Source of the DNA: CAYNVQ01 sp964400735
GTDB taxonomy: Bacteria; Acidobacteriota; Aminicenantia; Aminicenantales; Aminicenantaceae
NCBI GenBank assembly: GCA_964400735.1
Contig: CAYNVQ010000003.1
Coordinates: 248,001 to 312,000 of the forward strand
Length of the DNA: 64,000 bases
Reading direction: 5' to 3'
Shown: in pieces, positions 8,371 through 17,613 of the stretch
How positions within the stretch are numbered: the stretch's first letter is position 1
How the letters are laid out: every line of letters begins with the position of its first letter
The notes under the pieces: generated by a model
The model's database searches: none
Told to the model about the DNA's origin: nothing
Seen by the model: the letters and a program-made list of their open reading frames with translations, nothing else
Translations under genes and position numbers: made by a program

Positions 8371-9809
8371 TAGGAAGACAGCGCAGCGGTTTGATCGGCC
8401 TATTTGTGCTCAGTGATTTTCTCGGGATTCTGGTTTCCTATTTTTATTCATATGGATTCCGGTTTTTTGTCATTCCCGTTAATCCAGAGAGGGGGATCCC
8501 CCCGTTGAAATCCTATGTTATCGTGCTCTCCCTCTTTATAGCCCTTCATCTTTTTATTTTTTTTCTCCAGGGTTTCTACAGGACAAAGCTCAAACGGACA
8601 AAAATCGACGATTTTTTCCTCGTAACCCTGAATACAGGGTTGACCATTCTCATTATCCAAGCATTTTTGGCATATCTCAATGCCTACAGCGCGGGACCCG
8701 CGCCGCTTTTTCGGGTGACCTTCAAACTTTCTCATGGGTTTCTGGCCGTTTATTTCGTCGTTGTGGTCTTGATGATATCTTTCCTCAGGAACCAAATCTA
8801 TTATTTCATGAGAAAGCGGTATGCCAAAGGGATGAATCTGAAAAGCGTGTTGATTGTCGGGGCTGGTGAAATGGGATGCTCGGTGGCGCAAAAGCTGTCC
8901 CAGTATAAGGATTTAGGCTTTGTGGTGAAGGGATTTCTGGATGATGAGCATGAAAGGGGCGACATGGTTGATGTGGATGGGGGTATCGAAGTCCTCGGTC
9001 CATTGAGTCGGCTGGAATCTATCCTCGAAAAAGAAGAGGTCAGCGACGTCTATTTAGCGTTGGATCTGGAAAATTACCACAAAATTTTGGAGACTCTTAA
9101 GGTTGTTAATAAATATGTGGTCAATATCAGACTTGTCCCTGATCTCTTCCAGCTTCTCACCCTGAAGGCAAGGGTTGAGGATCTGGATGGATTTCCTGTC
9201 ATCAGCGTGGATGAACCTCCCTTGAGAGGAGCGATGCTGGTGGTCAAAAGGGCCCTGGATATAGGGGTGTCGTCCTTATTTTTGCTGCTATTTTCTCCCT
9301 TTTTCCTTGTCATCAGTCTTTTGATAAAACTGACCTCCAAAGGGCCTGTGCTGTATCACCAGGAGAGGATGGGGCTTGACGGCAAGAGATTCATCATGCA
9401 TAAATTCCGGACCATGATTTGTAATGCTGAGTCCGTAACAGGCCCGGTTATGTGCTCAGCGGATGATCCGCGTATGACGAAATTCGGAAGGTTCTTGAGA
9501 AAATTCAGTCTGGATGAAATCCCCCAGCTCATCAATGTCATCAAAGGAGAGATGAGCTTGGTGGGTCCAAGGCCCGAGAGGCCCGTTTTCGTGAAGGATT
9601 TTAGAGAAAAAATCCCCAAATACATGCTCCGGCATAAGGTGAAGTCAGGAATCACAGGATGGGCCCAAGTTCACGGTCTCAGACAGGATACCCCCATTGA
9701 CAAAAGGCTCGAATACGATTTTTATTATATCCAGAATTGGTCTTTGAGTCTCGACTTTAAAATACTGTGGAAAACACTGAAAAAAGGCTTCATCGATAAA
9801 AACCTGTAA
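8367..9809 (+). CDS. Polyprenyl-phosphate glycosyl-1-phosphate transferase (WbaP/WcaJ type)
   Basis: Inner-membrane initiating enzyme of glycan synthesis: moves a sugar-1-phosphate from a nucleotide sugar to undecaprenyl phosphate. About 480 residues: four N-terminal membrane helices, a CoA-binding-like Rossmann domain (SVLIVGAGEMGC), a fifth membrane segment (SSLFLLLFSPFFLVISLLI), and the catalytic domain with HKFRTM, LRKFSLDEIPQLINV, GEMSLVGPRPERP and GITGWAQV. ATG at 8367 overlaps the previous stop. It closes the operon, so this cluster can start and extend an exopolysaccharide or O-antigen unit; flippase and polymerase genes are not in the window. Confidence 0.93.
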   Translation: MIGRQRSGLIGLFVLSDFLGILVSYFYSYGFRFFVIPVNPERGIPPLKSYVIVLSLFIALHLFIFFLQGFYRTKLKRTKIDDFFLVTLNTGLTILIIQAFLAYLNAYSAGPAPLFRVTFKLSHGFLAVYFVVVVLMISFLRNQIYYFMRKRYAKGMNLKSVLIVGAGEMGCSVAQKLSQYKDLGFVVKGFLDDEHERGDMVDVDGGIEVLGPLSRLESILEKEEVSDVYLALDLENYHKILETLKVVNKYVVNIRLVPDLFQLLTLKARVEDLDGFPVISVDEPPLRGAMLVVKRALDIGVSSLFLLLFSPFFLVISLLIKLTSKGPVLYHQERMGLDGKRFIMHKFRTMICNAESVTGPVMCSADDPRMTKFGRFLRKFSLDEIPQLINVIKGEMSLVGPRPERPVFVKDFREKIPKYMLRHKVKSGITGWAQVHGLRQDTPIDKRLEYDFYYIQNWSLSLDFKILWKTLKKGFIDKNL

Positions 9810-9869
9810 AGCCTTGTCGGCTCACCTAGCTCTGTCTATAAAAAAACATATTTGGCAAAAGGGAAAAGT

Positions 9870-10478
9870 TCAGGTTAGAGTCTTCTGTTTTTTCCTGTTT
9901 AAAGGCTTAGGGGAGGAAAGAAGACGGTAACCCCATGTTCCGTATTTGATGCCGGATAAAAAGGTCAGGACAAAAGTCAAGACGTAAAGCCATCCAAGAT
10001 AAGGCAGAGATTTTTTCAGAACATTCAATAACAACACACAGAGGATTGTTCCCATTTGGCAGACCGTGCTCGCTTTTCCCAACAATGAGGGCGGGAAGCT
10101 CTTTTGTCCCCGGAGCTTGAACAGCATAAAGGCGCTGCTCACAATTGCCAAGTCTCTTCCGATAATGAGGATGGTGAGCCAGAGGGGGATAGTATTCGGC
10201 TGGCTAAGGGAGGGAATGCTCAGGATGATGATGGCGGCCGTCATCAGTGATTTATCTGCGGCCGGATCGAGAAGTCCTCCTATTTTTGTTTTCTGATGGA
10301 AAGTCCTGGCCGCCATTCCATCCAATATGTCCGTCGTGCTGGCGACCAGGAAAAATACTAAGGCAGTCAAGATTTTCTGCTGAATGACCAGATACACAAA
10401 AACCGGGATGAGCAGAATCCTTAATAGACTAAAGAAGTTGGCCAATGTCCAAAAGCTGTCTCTATTTTTTTCACTCAT
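9870..10478 (-). CDS. pgsA: CDP-diacylglycerol-glycerol-3-phosphate 3-phosphatidyltransferase
   Basis: Integral membrane enzyme of 202 residues making phosphatidylglycerol phosphate. The CDP-alcohol phosphotransferase signature is complete: D-x2-DG-x2-AR-x8-G-x3-D-x3-D, seen as DILDGMAAR...GGLLDPAADK at ~45-70, plus several hydrophobic helices. Last gene of the minus-strand miaA-hflX-TPR-pgsA row, 46 bp after the lipoprotein gene. Confidence 0.9.
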   Translation of the reverse strand: MSEKNRDSFWTLANFFSLLRILLIPVFVYLVIQQKILTALVFFLVASTTDILDGMAARTFHQKTKIGGLLDPAADKSLMTAAIIILSIPSLSQPNTIPLWLTILIIGRDLAIVSSAFMLFKLRGQKSFPPSLLGKASTVCQMGTILCVLLLNVLKKSLPYLGWLYVLTFVLTFLSGIKYGTWGYRLLSSPKPLNRKKQKTLT

Positions 10479-10524
10479 CGAGGGCGAATGTTTCTATTGT
10501 CCAAATTGAATGATCGAAATTTGG

Positions 10525-11850
10525 TTATTTGATCTGACCCAGTATAATATCGAAGAGCCTGATGGCTTCTTCGCCCGGTACGGGAAGGTCGGGCTGGAAA
10601 GCCTGGTCGGGGGAAAGGTTCATGATGTCGTAAGAGATGATCTGAAGGATTGGCTGGTAATAGTAGTTGTCTGCGGAAACGTCTGATATCTGGATGCTCT
10701 CGGGAGGAATCTGTCGGATGAATCGAAAACCTTTATCCTGCAGGTGCTCAACCAGGCGAAGAAGGATTTCGGCCATTTCCGCGCGCGTGATGATTTTTTT
10801 CGGACGAAAGGTGTGATTGGGATAGATATCCAGGAGACCTAGAGAGGTCATTTTGAGAATGTAGTCAGCCGCCCATGATGTGGCGATATCGATGATGATC
10901 GGAGGAGTTTTTGTGGGGGCTTCCAACGCGTTCTTGAACTTCACGGCCAGGAGAGCCGCTATTTCTTCTTTGGAAATGGCTTCTGAAGAGATTATGGCAT
11001 TGTATTGACTGGGAAGCTCGAAGATTCCGAGCCGGTTTTTTAAGATTTCGAGCCGCTGTTGAAAATTTTGGTTCTCGGGTTCTTCGGCGGCCAGCCGCTC
11101 ATAGATCTCCAGGGCTTTTTCATTTTGGTTGGTCAAAAAAAGGGCCTCTCCGTATTTGGCGAGAATTTCGTTGTTTTCGGGATCACTTTGGCTGGCTGCT
11201 TCTAGATGGACCAGGGCGTTTTCAAGGTTATCCTCCTTTTGGAAAATATCGGCTAAAGCCAAATGCGCCTCTATCGATTCAGGCGAGTAATAAAGGGCTC
11301 TTAAAAAGGCTTCTTTACCTCCTTCTATGTTTCCTGTCTCGAGGTAGGTGGCCCCGGCACTCAGATATTCCTCGGTCTTTTGGTTCTTAATAGCCTGGTA
11401 TTGGGTATTGATCCAAGGATTATCAGGTTCCTTTTTGAGGGCCTCTCGGAATTCGACAAAAGCTTGATCATCCCGGCCGGTACGGCGGTATATCTGGCCC
11501 AGCCCCAAATGGACGATAACCATATCGGGCGAATATCGCTGGGCGGCTTCGAAAAAATCTTCTGCCAGAGCAAGGTCGTTCATGATGAAGTAGGCATACC
11601 CCATGCCAGCATAATAGAAAGGGCTCTGCTCATCGAGTTTGGAGAGCGACTTGCGTGCCTTCATCCCGTTTCCCTGTCTAATGTTTTTCCAGGCCTCTTC
11701 GGTGATGATTCTCTCATCCAAGGAAAGTTCGGTCACGATCGATGGAGGAAGATTTGCGATGTATAGATTCGGAGGGGGAGCTTGGTAAGTCGCGCAGGCT
11801 CCTAGGAACCAGGCTATAAAAAAAATTAGAAGAACGTTTTTTTTCACCAA
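10525..11850 (-). CDS. TPR-repeat lipoprotein with SLH-like C-terminus
   Basis: 441 residues. An N-terminal lipoprotein signal (lysines, hydrophobic stretch, lipobox FLGAC with Cys19) sends it to the membrane. Residues ~50-270 are tandem TPR helices (YYAGMGYAYF, VIVHLGLGQIYRR, IEAHLALADIFQ and others). The C-terminus has an S-layer-homology-like unit, around TSLGLLDIYPNHTFRPKKIITRAEMAEILLRLVE in abbreviated form TFRP...ITRAEMAEIL. It overlaps the end of hflX by 7 bp in the transcript. Probably a cell-envelope scaffold; a precise role is not known. Confidence 0.85.
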   Translation of the reverse strand: MVKKNVLLIFFIAWFLGACATYQAPPPNLYIANLPPSIVTELSLDERIITEEAWKNIRQGNGMKARKSLSKLDEQSPFYYAGMGYAYFIMNDLALAEDFFEAAQRYSPDMVIVHLGLGQIYRRTGRDDQAFVEFREALKKEPDNPWINTQYQAIKNQKTEEYLSAGATYLETGNIEGGKEAFLRALYYSPESIEAHLALADIFQKEDNLENALVHLEAASQSDPENNEILAKYGEALFLTNQNEKALEIYERLAAEEPENQNFQQRLEILKNRLGIFELPSQYNAIISSEAISKEEIAALLAVKFKNALEAPTKTPPIIIDIATSWAADYILKMTSLGLLDIYPNHTFRPKKIITRAEMAEILLRLVEHLQDKGFRFIRQIPPESIQISDVSADNYYYQPILQIISYDIMNLSPDQAFQPDLPVPGEEAIRLFDIILGQIK

Positions 11851-13106
11851 TTTGCTTCTCCTCTCTCAATATAAGGCGTAAATTTCAAGACCATTTTAGG
11901 ATCGGCCATAATTTTTATATCGAAACTATCCTGGTTTTCTCTTTTTTTTAGCACAATTGACCATTTTGAAAAAGAGGAAATGATATTTTCTTCGGATTTA
12001 GGAATATGCAGGTAATAAAGCTTCATGTTGCGAAAAAGGATTTCGCTCAGCCTTTTCATAAGATCTTGAATTCCCTCTCCGGTTTTGGAAGATATATACA
12101 CGGAATGCTCCGAAGAGTCAATGTTCTTTTGCAGAAACTCTTCGGCCTCGGGAAGAAGATCGATTTTGTTGAAAACTTTGATGACCGGAACATCTCTGAC
12201 GCCGAGGTCATCGAGAATACCATCCACTGCCTCAATTTGGGTATCGGAGAGAGAAGAGTTGATATCGATAATATGCAGAATGCAATCGGCCTCTTTGATT
12301 TCTTCGAGCGTGGCCTTGAACGCCTCGACGAGCTCAACAGGCAGCTTTTTTATAAATCCGACCGTGTCGGAAAGGAAAAAGTACAGGCCATCGAAAAGAT
12401 GAACCCGGCGGAGTACGGGATCGAGAGTTGCAAACGCAAGGGGAGAGGTAAACATTTTTTCCTTGGAAAGAAGATTGAACAGGGTGGATTTTCCAGCGTT
12501 AGTGTATCCTACCAGCGAAACAAAGGGAATGGGGCTTTTCTGCCGGCTCTTCATCTGATGTACACGCCGCTTCTGGACTCTTTGGATTTCCTTCCTTATT
12601 CGAGAGATTCGCTTCTGTATTCGTCGGCGATCTTCTTCGAGCTTCTTCTCACCAGGGCCTCTAGTGCCTATCCCACCTCCTAATCGAGAGAGCGCCTTCC
12701 CCTTTCCTGAGAGACGGGGGAGCAGATAAATCAATTGGGCCAATTCGACTTGGAGCTTTCCTTCGTTGCTGCGCGCACGTTGGGCAAAGATGTCCAGAAT
12801 AAGTTGTGTTCTGTCGATCACCTTTCCGGGAATTTTGTCTTCCAGGCTTCGCTGTTGAATAGGAGAAAGATTATGGTCGAAAATGATGAGGTCGGCTCCT
12901 TTCTCTTTTTTTAGATGAACGATCTCTTTGACTTTTCCCTTCCCGATGAAATACCTAGGGGATATTTCTGAACGGTGCTGATAGATTTCATGGACGACCG
13001 CCGCTCCGGCTGATCGAGCCAATCCCCTGAGTTCCCGCATGGATTCTTCTGCCTGGGCCTGTTCCGCTTTATTTAGGGCCAGGTTGATGAGGATTGCTTT
13101 TTCCAT
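11844..13106 (-). CDS. hflX: GTPase HflX
   Basis: Ribosome-associated GTPase that splits stalled ribosomes. 420 residues: HflX N-terminal domain (YFIGKGKVKEI, DHNLSPIQQRSLE), glycine-rich linker GGGIGTRGPGE, coiled coil, then the G domain with G1 GYTNAGKST at ~200-208, G3 DTVGFI and G4 NKID. The neighbour miaA ends one base upstream of its start; the miaA-(hfq)-hflX order is widely conserved, and here hfq is absent between them. Confidence 0.95.
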   Translation of the reverse strand: MEKAILINLALNKAEQAQAEESMRELRGLARSAGAAVVHEIYQHRSEISPRYFIGKGKVKEIVHLKKEKGADLIIFDHNLSPIQQRSLEDKIPGKVIDRTQLILDIFAQRARSNEGKLQVELAQLIYLLPRLSGKGKALSRLGGGIGTRGPGEKKLEEDRRRIQKRISRIRKEIQRVQKRRVHQMKSRQKSPIPFVSLVGYTNAGKSTLFNLLSKEKMFTSPLAFATLDPVLRRVHLFDGLYFFLSDTVGFIKKLPVELVEAFKATLEEIKEADCILHIIDINSSLSDTQIEAVDGILDDLGVRDVPVIKVFNKIDLLPEAEEFLQKNIDSSEHSVYISSKTGEGIQDLMKRLSEILFRNMKLYYLHIPKSEENIISSFSKWSIVLKKRENQDSFDIKIMADPKMVLKFTPYIERGEANW

Positions 13107-13107
13107 T

Positions 13108-14034
13108 TTAGGCGAGATGTTCCTCGACGCACTTGACGACGGATGGAATATCCTCTGAGGAAAACCAGTGAATCCCTCCCATTTTACGAAACCAGGTCAT
13201 CTGGCGCTTTGCGTAATGCCGGGTTTCTCTTTTCGTCAATTCGATGGCCTTCTCCAGGCTAATTTCTCCGTTCAGATATCTCAACACCTGGGTGTAGCCC
13301 AGGGCTCGAAACGGAGGAGCACTGGGTTCGACTCCTTCTGTCAAAAGAGCTTGAACTTCATTGACTATGCCCCTCTGGAACATCCTATCCACCCGATCTT
13401 CGATTTTTTTAACCATAAGAGTTCTTTCTAATTTTAACCCAATTTTGAGAATATGGAAATCTTCGACAAAGGAGCGAGTACGAGCGAAATGTTCAGAAAG
13501 AGGCAGCCCGGTCGCATAATAGACCTCGAGGGCCCTGATAATACGGATTTTATCTCGCGAACCGATTTTTCGGGCATAGGCCGGATCGATTTTTTCGAGC
13601 CTTTCCCACATGTGCGACAGTCCGTTCTGCTGGAGTTGCCTCTCTAGCCTTCTTCGGATAGAGGGAACCCTCTGTCCATCGGGAAAAAGTCCCTCGAGAA
13701 GAGCTTTGAGATACAAACCAGTTCCTCCGGCTATGAGAGGGATTTTTTTTCTTTTTTGTATTTCCTCGGTAGCTTTTAGGGCTAAGCGGACAAAATCAGC
13801 AGCCGTGAATTGGATGGAAGGTTCGATTATTCCGATGAGGTGATGAGGGATATTTCCCCTTTTTTCCGGCGGCACTTTATCCGTTCCGATGTCGAATCCC
13901 TTATAGACCTGCATAGAATCGCAATTGATGATTTCTCCCCCAAACTGTTTGGCCAGCCGGATGGCGATTTCGCTTTTTCCCACTGCTGTGGGGCCCAGAA
14001 TGATAACCAGATTCTTAGCTTGGTTGTCTTTCAT
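13108..14034 (-). CDS. miaA: tRNA dimethylallyltransferase
   Basis: Transfers the dimethylallyl group to A37 of tRNAs reading UNN codons. P-loop GPTAVGKS, CDSMQVYKGFDIGTDK, PHHLIG and AGGTGLYLKALL are diagnostic, followed by the helical swinging domain and RETRHYAKRQMTWFRK near the C-terminus. Starts at 14034 (MKDNQAK), 14046 and a TTG at 14055 are in frame; 14034 best fits family length but none has an ideal ribosome-binding site. Confidence 0.95.
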   Translation of the reverse strand: MKDNQAKNLVIILGPTAVGKSEIAIRLAKQFGGEIINCDSMQVYKGFDIGTDKVPPEKRGNIPHHLIGIIEPSIQFTAADFVRLALKATEEIQKRKKIPLIAGGTGLYLKALLEGLFPDGQRVPSIRRRLERQLQQNGLSHMWERLEKIDPAYARKIGSRDKIRIIRALEVYYATGLPLSEHFARTRSFVEDFHILKIGLKLERTLMVKKIEDRVDRMFQRGIVNEVQALLTEGVEPSAPPFRALGYTQVLRYLNGEISLEKAIELTKRETRHYAKRQMTWFRKMGGIHWFSSEDIPSVVKCVEEHLA

Positions 14035-14055
14035 TCTCCCGAGCATATGTTCCAA

Positions 14056-14370
14056 TTTTCTTTCCGCCAGACACGCCCTCTGTCCTCATTCGGGTTTTCA
14101 ACCCTATCCCCTCACTGCTCTTATATGTGGCTGCGGATCGGCGCATGATTAATCCTAACCATAGTTTCTTTTCTTGGTTTTATCCGAGCCTCATTTATTT
14201 TGTCTGGTCGTGATCGGTACATCCTTGTCCTCTGATTTTGTCCGTTTCCCTCCGAGATCGGCACAGGAACGCGGGGTTAAGTTGGATTAGTATTCTCCGC
14301 TGTCGCCTCTGACATATCTTATGCCCTTTCCATGGGGCCCGACTGCAAAAGCGGAGGAGAACCATTAAAA
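14056..14370. other. Gene-free stretch, nothing recognised
   Basis: About 315 bp between miaA and the small membrane ORF. No coding potential, tRNA or repeat copy was recognised. The only structure seen is a short inverted pair, CTCCGCT near 14293 and AGCGGAG near 14351, of unknown meaning. Confidence 0.4.
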
Positions 14371-14460
14371 TCAGGTTCCAATTTTTATCAGGAAAATCAG
14401 CAGGATGATGGTTAATAAAACCAGTAGGGCCAAGATTTGTTTTCTTCTCAGGTTAAACAC
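14371..14460 (-). CDS. Possible 29-residue single-helix membrane protein
   Basis: A GTG at 14460 overlaps the stop of the DUF4388 gene by 8 bp and opens a 29-codon frame ending in TGA at 14371. The peptide begins MFNLRRKQ (positive inside) followed by a run of about 20 Leu/Ile/Val/Phe residues, and ends KIGT. That is the plan of a small single-pass protein. The overlap suggests coupled translation. No homologue is recognised, and chance cannot be ruled out for so short a frame. Confidence 0.4.
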   Translation of the reverse strand: MFNLRRKQILALLVLLTIILLIFLIKIGT

Positions 14461-15517
14461 CGATTTTCTCCAAATTCTTGATCAAGGCCGCCTCGAAATC
14501 GTTCCCCAGGGTTTTTTTTACGGCTAAAATTTCTGCGGAAAGGATTTCATTGAGCGACTTGATTATCGACTGGATATTCTCTCGGTCAGAGAGAATGATG
14601 TTTGATTTAAGAACCGAATGAAGGTCGATCTTTCCATCCATTCCGAGCCGTATTCTTTGGAATTGTGGAGAAAGATGCGGTTTGATCTCTTCAACAGTTT
14701 TTTCCATGAGATTCACTGCCACGGGACCGAGTTCTTTTGAGACATACTTGAAGATGGTGGAACATTTCGTGTTAAAGGCATCTGCGATTCGACGCAGCTC
14801 GGTGGCGGAGAATTCATGAAGGGGTTTGTTGGGAGTCCCTTGAAGAGGGGAGCCGATGATTCCCAGGGCCAGGAGAAAGAACATAGTTTTTTTCGTGTTT
14901 TTTTCGCCCATTACGCTCGAAGCAAGGAGGTTCTGAAGGCCGTCTTTTTTCTCCATTGTGCGAAGCAGATATTCCTCATGGGGTTCGAGTTCTGCCGCTT
15001 TCATATGGTCGGACGATATCTTTTGAAGAATTTTGGCATCCGCAGGGATAGAACTATCGATAAGGTTGAAGTTCTTCATGTGATGTATGCCTTCACGAAT
15101 AAACGGAAGGGTGGGAATCACGAAGAGAATGGATGAGTCCCGCATTGTGCTGGCAGAAACGAGAGAGGATTCGAATGGATGCAGGTCAAAAAGGAAAAAA
15201 AGTTCCTGCTTGGCAAAATTTGACATATTCTTCCACAGCTGAGATGTAGAGAAGAGTTCGAGTTCGAGGAGGGCGCCGAGCAGGGACGTCTTTTGTTTTT
15301 TCGCATAATCCTCACATTTTTTAACTGAGGAATTGTTCAGGATTTTTTTTGAAGAGAGATGCTGGAGAAAACCTTTCTCATCGAAGACGCTTTTTTCGAC
15401 GGCGATATTTCCATCTTGTAGAAATAGCTCTTTTTTTACGGAATCTTTTTTTATCAGGAGACGGCCAGTTGTTTTGGCCTCCCATAAGGTAAAGAGAATT
15501 TTGGCGAAAAACTCCAT
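14453..15517 (-). CDS. DUF4388 (PATAN-like) domain protein
   Basis: 354 residues without a signal peptide. The N-terminal ~100 residues match the DUF4388 plan: LFTLWEAKTTGRLLIKKD, ELFLQDGNIAVEKSV, LLGALLELELFS, LFDLHPFE. Such domains occur in Myxococcota/Acidobacteriota signalling proteins near response regulators and motility functions. The C-terminal half (helical, HLSPQFQRIRLGMDGKID) is not recognised. Possibly regulatory; the function is unknown. Confidence 0.7.
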   Translation of the reverse strand: MEFFAKILFTLWEAKTTGRLLIKKDSVKKELFLQDGNIAVEKSVFDEKGFLQHLSSKKILNNSSVKKCEDYAKKQKTSLLGALLELELFSTSQLWKNMSNFAKQELFFLFDLHPFESSLVSASTMRDSSILFVIPTLPFIREGIHHMKNFNLIDSSIPADAKILQKISSDHMKAAELEPHEEYLLRTMEKKDGLQNLLASSVMGEKNTKKTMFFLLALGIIGSPLQGTPNKPLHEFSATELRRIADAFNTKCSTIFKYVSKELGPVAVNLMEKTVEEIKPHLSPQFQRIRLGMDGKIDLHSVLKSNIILSDRENIQSIIKSLNEILSAEILAVKKTLGNDFEAALIKNLEKIGV

Positions 15518-15562
15518 GCCCTTACTTTATAAATCCCTCATCAAGATGTCAATATGGAGACA

Positions 15563-15683
15563 GCTCTGTTGCGAAAAGTGGGGGCTCTTTTCCGTTTTGT
15601 ATAGGCATAAACTCTTTGAAGTTTTTCTTTGGCCATCAGGCATGTCCTCAGCTCTGGTGAGGATCTTTAACGCCATTCCCTCA
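15563..15683 (+). repeat. Family-3 repeat, copy a
   Basis: About 121 bp, nearly identical to 22238-22356. Both carry GCTCTGTT, CTCTTTTCCGTTTTGTATAG, GCATAAACTCTTTGAAG, CATCAGGCATGTCCTC and GTGAGGATCTTTAACGCCAT. No protein is encoded. It is followed directly by a family-2 fragment. Confidence 0.75.
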
Positions 15684-15800
15684 CCCCCTTGCAGGGGGAA
15701 CTTTTATTTGCCTGCCAGCAAAGCTTGCTTTCCATGCCCGCTCGTCTCCGGATGGCTTTTTAGCCAGCCTACCTGACTTCAAAAAGATCCATCGAAGAAA
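15684..15800 (+). repeat. Family-2 repeat, partial copy c
   Basis: Right half only of the family-2 element: TTGCCTGCCAGCAAAGCTTG, CATGCCCGCTCGTCTCCGGA and AGCCAGCCTACCTGACTTC. The left inverted end is missing; it may have been replaced by the adjoining family-3 copy. Copies c and a of the two families together fill the 470-bp gap before the Yip1 gene; 15801-15986 holds nothing else recognised. Confidence 0.65.
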
Positions 15801-15986
15801 TATGGATGCTTCCATAGGGAGACGCTTCGTTTGGGTACATCTTCTTAGCTTTTTTGATAACGGCACGAAATCAATAAAACAAAATTCCCCAAAAAGGACA
15901 TCGATTTTGTCTCCTGTTCCCAAAAGCCGTTGTTTCATAGAACCGATGATTCAAAAGGAATGAGAAGCTTATGACGCAAGATTCGA

Positions 15987-16691
15987 TCAGCCGACAAATC
16001 GGAGGTTCAACCATCCGAGGACAAAGTAGAAGAGGGCACGGACAAACCAGAAGATAAAGGAGAGTATCAGCCCTTTTTTGACTTCGATTTTAAAAATTGA
16101 AGAGAGGGCGTAACCGAGGATTCCAAAAAGCCATAGGTGAAAAAAATCTATTTGAGTAAGCAGGATGTAGGTAGGAGACATGACCTCTAACCTCGGAAAG
16201 AATAGGGCCAAACTCGTCGAGGTCTCGAAAACAGAATGACGGCTGAAGATAAGGAAAAGACGCACCGAATTTCCCAGCAGGAGGTTTATGATATTGGCAT
16301 GGATAAAGGCAGAAAAAACCTGGATGAACTTTCCCTTTACAGAGGTCAAGCGTCCCAACCCCAATATGATAAGACTCTGGATCAGAAAACCGATGGGAAG
16401 GGATATGAACTGCATGATGATACCCATCGTTACCATGAATTGTGGTGGGTCTCTCCAAAATTCCAGTCTTTGATTATAGGCTTCTTCTCCTATTCTTTCT
16501 TTGAGCGTGACATCACTCTCTAGGAGCTTGAGCCTGTCTTGGGCAATATAGGGAGCGATCAAGGCGGCGTATAAAGTAGCGAGAATAAGAAGGAAAATAA
16601 GGACATCTACCCAGACCGGTTTTTTGGATAAGGCCTCGAACGTATGCTTGGGATTGAAAAAAACACCGATGATCCGACTAAAAAAGCCCAT
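15987..16691 (-). CDS. Yip1-family membrane protein
   Basis: 234 residues, five or so membrane helices. The start MGFFSRIIGVFFNPKHTFEAL is the usual opening of bacterial Yip1-domain proteins (amphipathic helix, 'P..TF..l'), followed by hydrophobic segments at ~30-50, 88-112, 120-150, 175-200 and 205-230. Function in bacteria is not known; it is often near envelope or transport genes. Here it follows the MacA-like adaptor and ATPase with a repeat between, in the place where a permease is normally found. Confidence 0.75.
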   Translation of the reverse strand: MGFFSRIIGVFFNPKHTFEALSKKPVWVDVLIFLLILATLYAALIAPYIAQDRLKLLESDVTLKERIGEEAYNQRLEFWRDPPQFMVTMGIIMQFISLPIGFLIQSLIILGLGRLTSVKGKFIQVFSAFIHANIINLLLGNSVRLFLIFSRHSVFETSTSLALFFPRLEVMSPTYILLTQIDFFHLWLFGILGYALSSIFKIEVKKGLILSFIFWFVRALFYFVLGWLNLRFVG

Positions 16692-16721
16692 CTTGCACTC
16701 CTCTATTTTCCTGGAAGCATT

Positions 16722-16908
16722 TCCAAAACCGCGATGATTTTAAATCTGGCAGGAAAGTCGAAGAGAAAACCATTCAGGGCGAACGGGCATGGAAAGTAAG
16801 CTTTACTGGCAGGTTGAAGAGAGCGAGCCGAGGAATAAGTCGGTTTTCCTCGCTGGGGAAAAATAGTGGGCTGATGTTTCAGCTTCCCTGACAGTTGCTT
16901 TATCACGG
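16722..16908 (-). repeat. Family-2 repeat, copy d
   Basis: Inverted copy of family 2. Read on the minus strand it opens with CCGTGATAAAGCAACTGTCA and carries GAGGAATAAG/CTTATTCCTC, CTCGCTCTCTTCAACCTGCC and AGTAAAGCTTACTTTCCATG like the copy at 24.5-24.8 kb. Its end touches the stop codon of the ABC ATPase gene. Confidence 0.7.
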
Positions 16909-17613
16909 TTATAGAGATGCTGATTCCTCCCGTTCGATTTTCCCGTCACGGATGTAGATGATTCTCTGAGCTTTTCGGGCGATATCTTGGTCATGGGTGA
17001 CCATGATGATCGTGTTTCCCTGGGAGTGAATCTTGTGAAAAAGGTTCAGTATTTCCTGCCCGGTCCTGGAATCCAGATTGCCAGTTGGCTCGTCGGCTAA
17101 AAGCAGAGAGGGCTCGTTGACCAGCGCCCGGGCGATAGCCACTCTCTGTCTTTCTCCTCCTGAAAGCTCTGAGGGCCGGTGGTCCTTCCTATGGATCATT
17201 TCCACCATTTCCAAGGAACTCATGGTCCTCTTCTCGCGTTCTTTTTTGCTGGCTCCCTTATAGATGAGAGGAAGTTCGACGTTGTGAAATGTCGTAGCCC
17301 GGGGGAGGAGGTTGAACACCTGGAAGATGAAGCCGATCTCCCTGTTTCGAATATAGGCGAGTTCGTTTTCACTCATGGTGCTGACCAACTTGCCGTTGAG
17401 ATAATAATCCCCTTCGGAGGGAGTATCCAGGCAACCGAGGAGATTCATGAGGGTCGATTTTCCTGAACCCGAGGGGCCCATGATAGCGACAAAATCATTC
17501 TTTCCGATCTGGAATGAAACCCCACAAAGGGCTTTGACTTCCTGCTTTCCCAGCTGGTAGGTTTTCCAGAGGTTTTCGGCTTTAATGATGGTGTGGTTCG
17601 AGGGATTCGTCAT
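16909..17613 (-). CDS. ABC transporter ATP-binding protein (MacB/LolD type)
   Basis: 234 residues, the standard length for LolD-like ATPases. Walker A GPSGSGKST, Q-loop IFQVFNLLP, signature LSGGERQR, Walker B LLLADEPTGNLDS, H-loop MVTHD. Its start overlaps the adaptor stop by 4 bp. Such ATPases drive MacB/FtsX-fold permeases in efflux or lipoprotein release, but no permease gene is present in this operon: a repeat and a Yip1 gene follow. Confidence 0.92.
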   Translation of the reverse strand: MTNPSNHTIIKAENLWKTYQLGKQEVKALCGVSFQIGKNDFVAIMGPSGSGKSTLMNLLGCLDTPSEGDYYLNGKLVSTMSENELAYIRNREIGFIFQVFNLLPRATTFHNVELPLIYKGASKKEREKRTMSSLEMVEMIHRKDHRPSELSGGERQRVAIARALVNEPSLLLADEPTGNLDSRTGQEILNLFHKIHSQGNTIIMVTHDQDIARKAQRIIYIRDGKIEREESASL

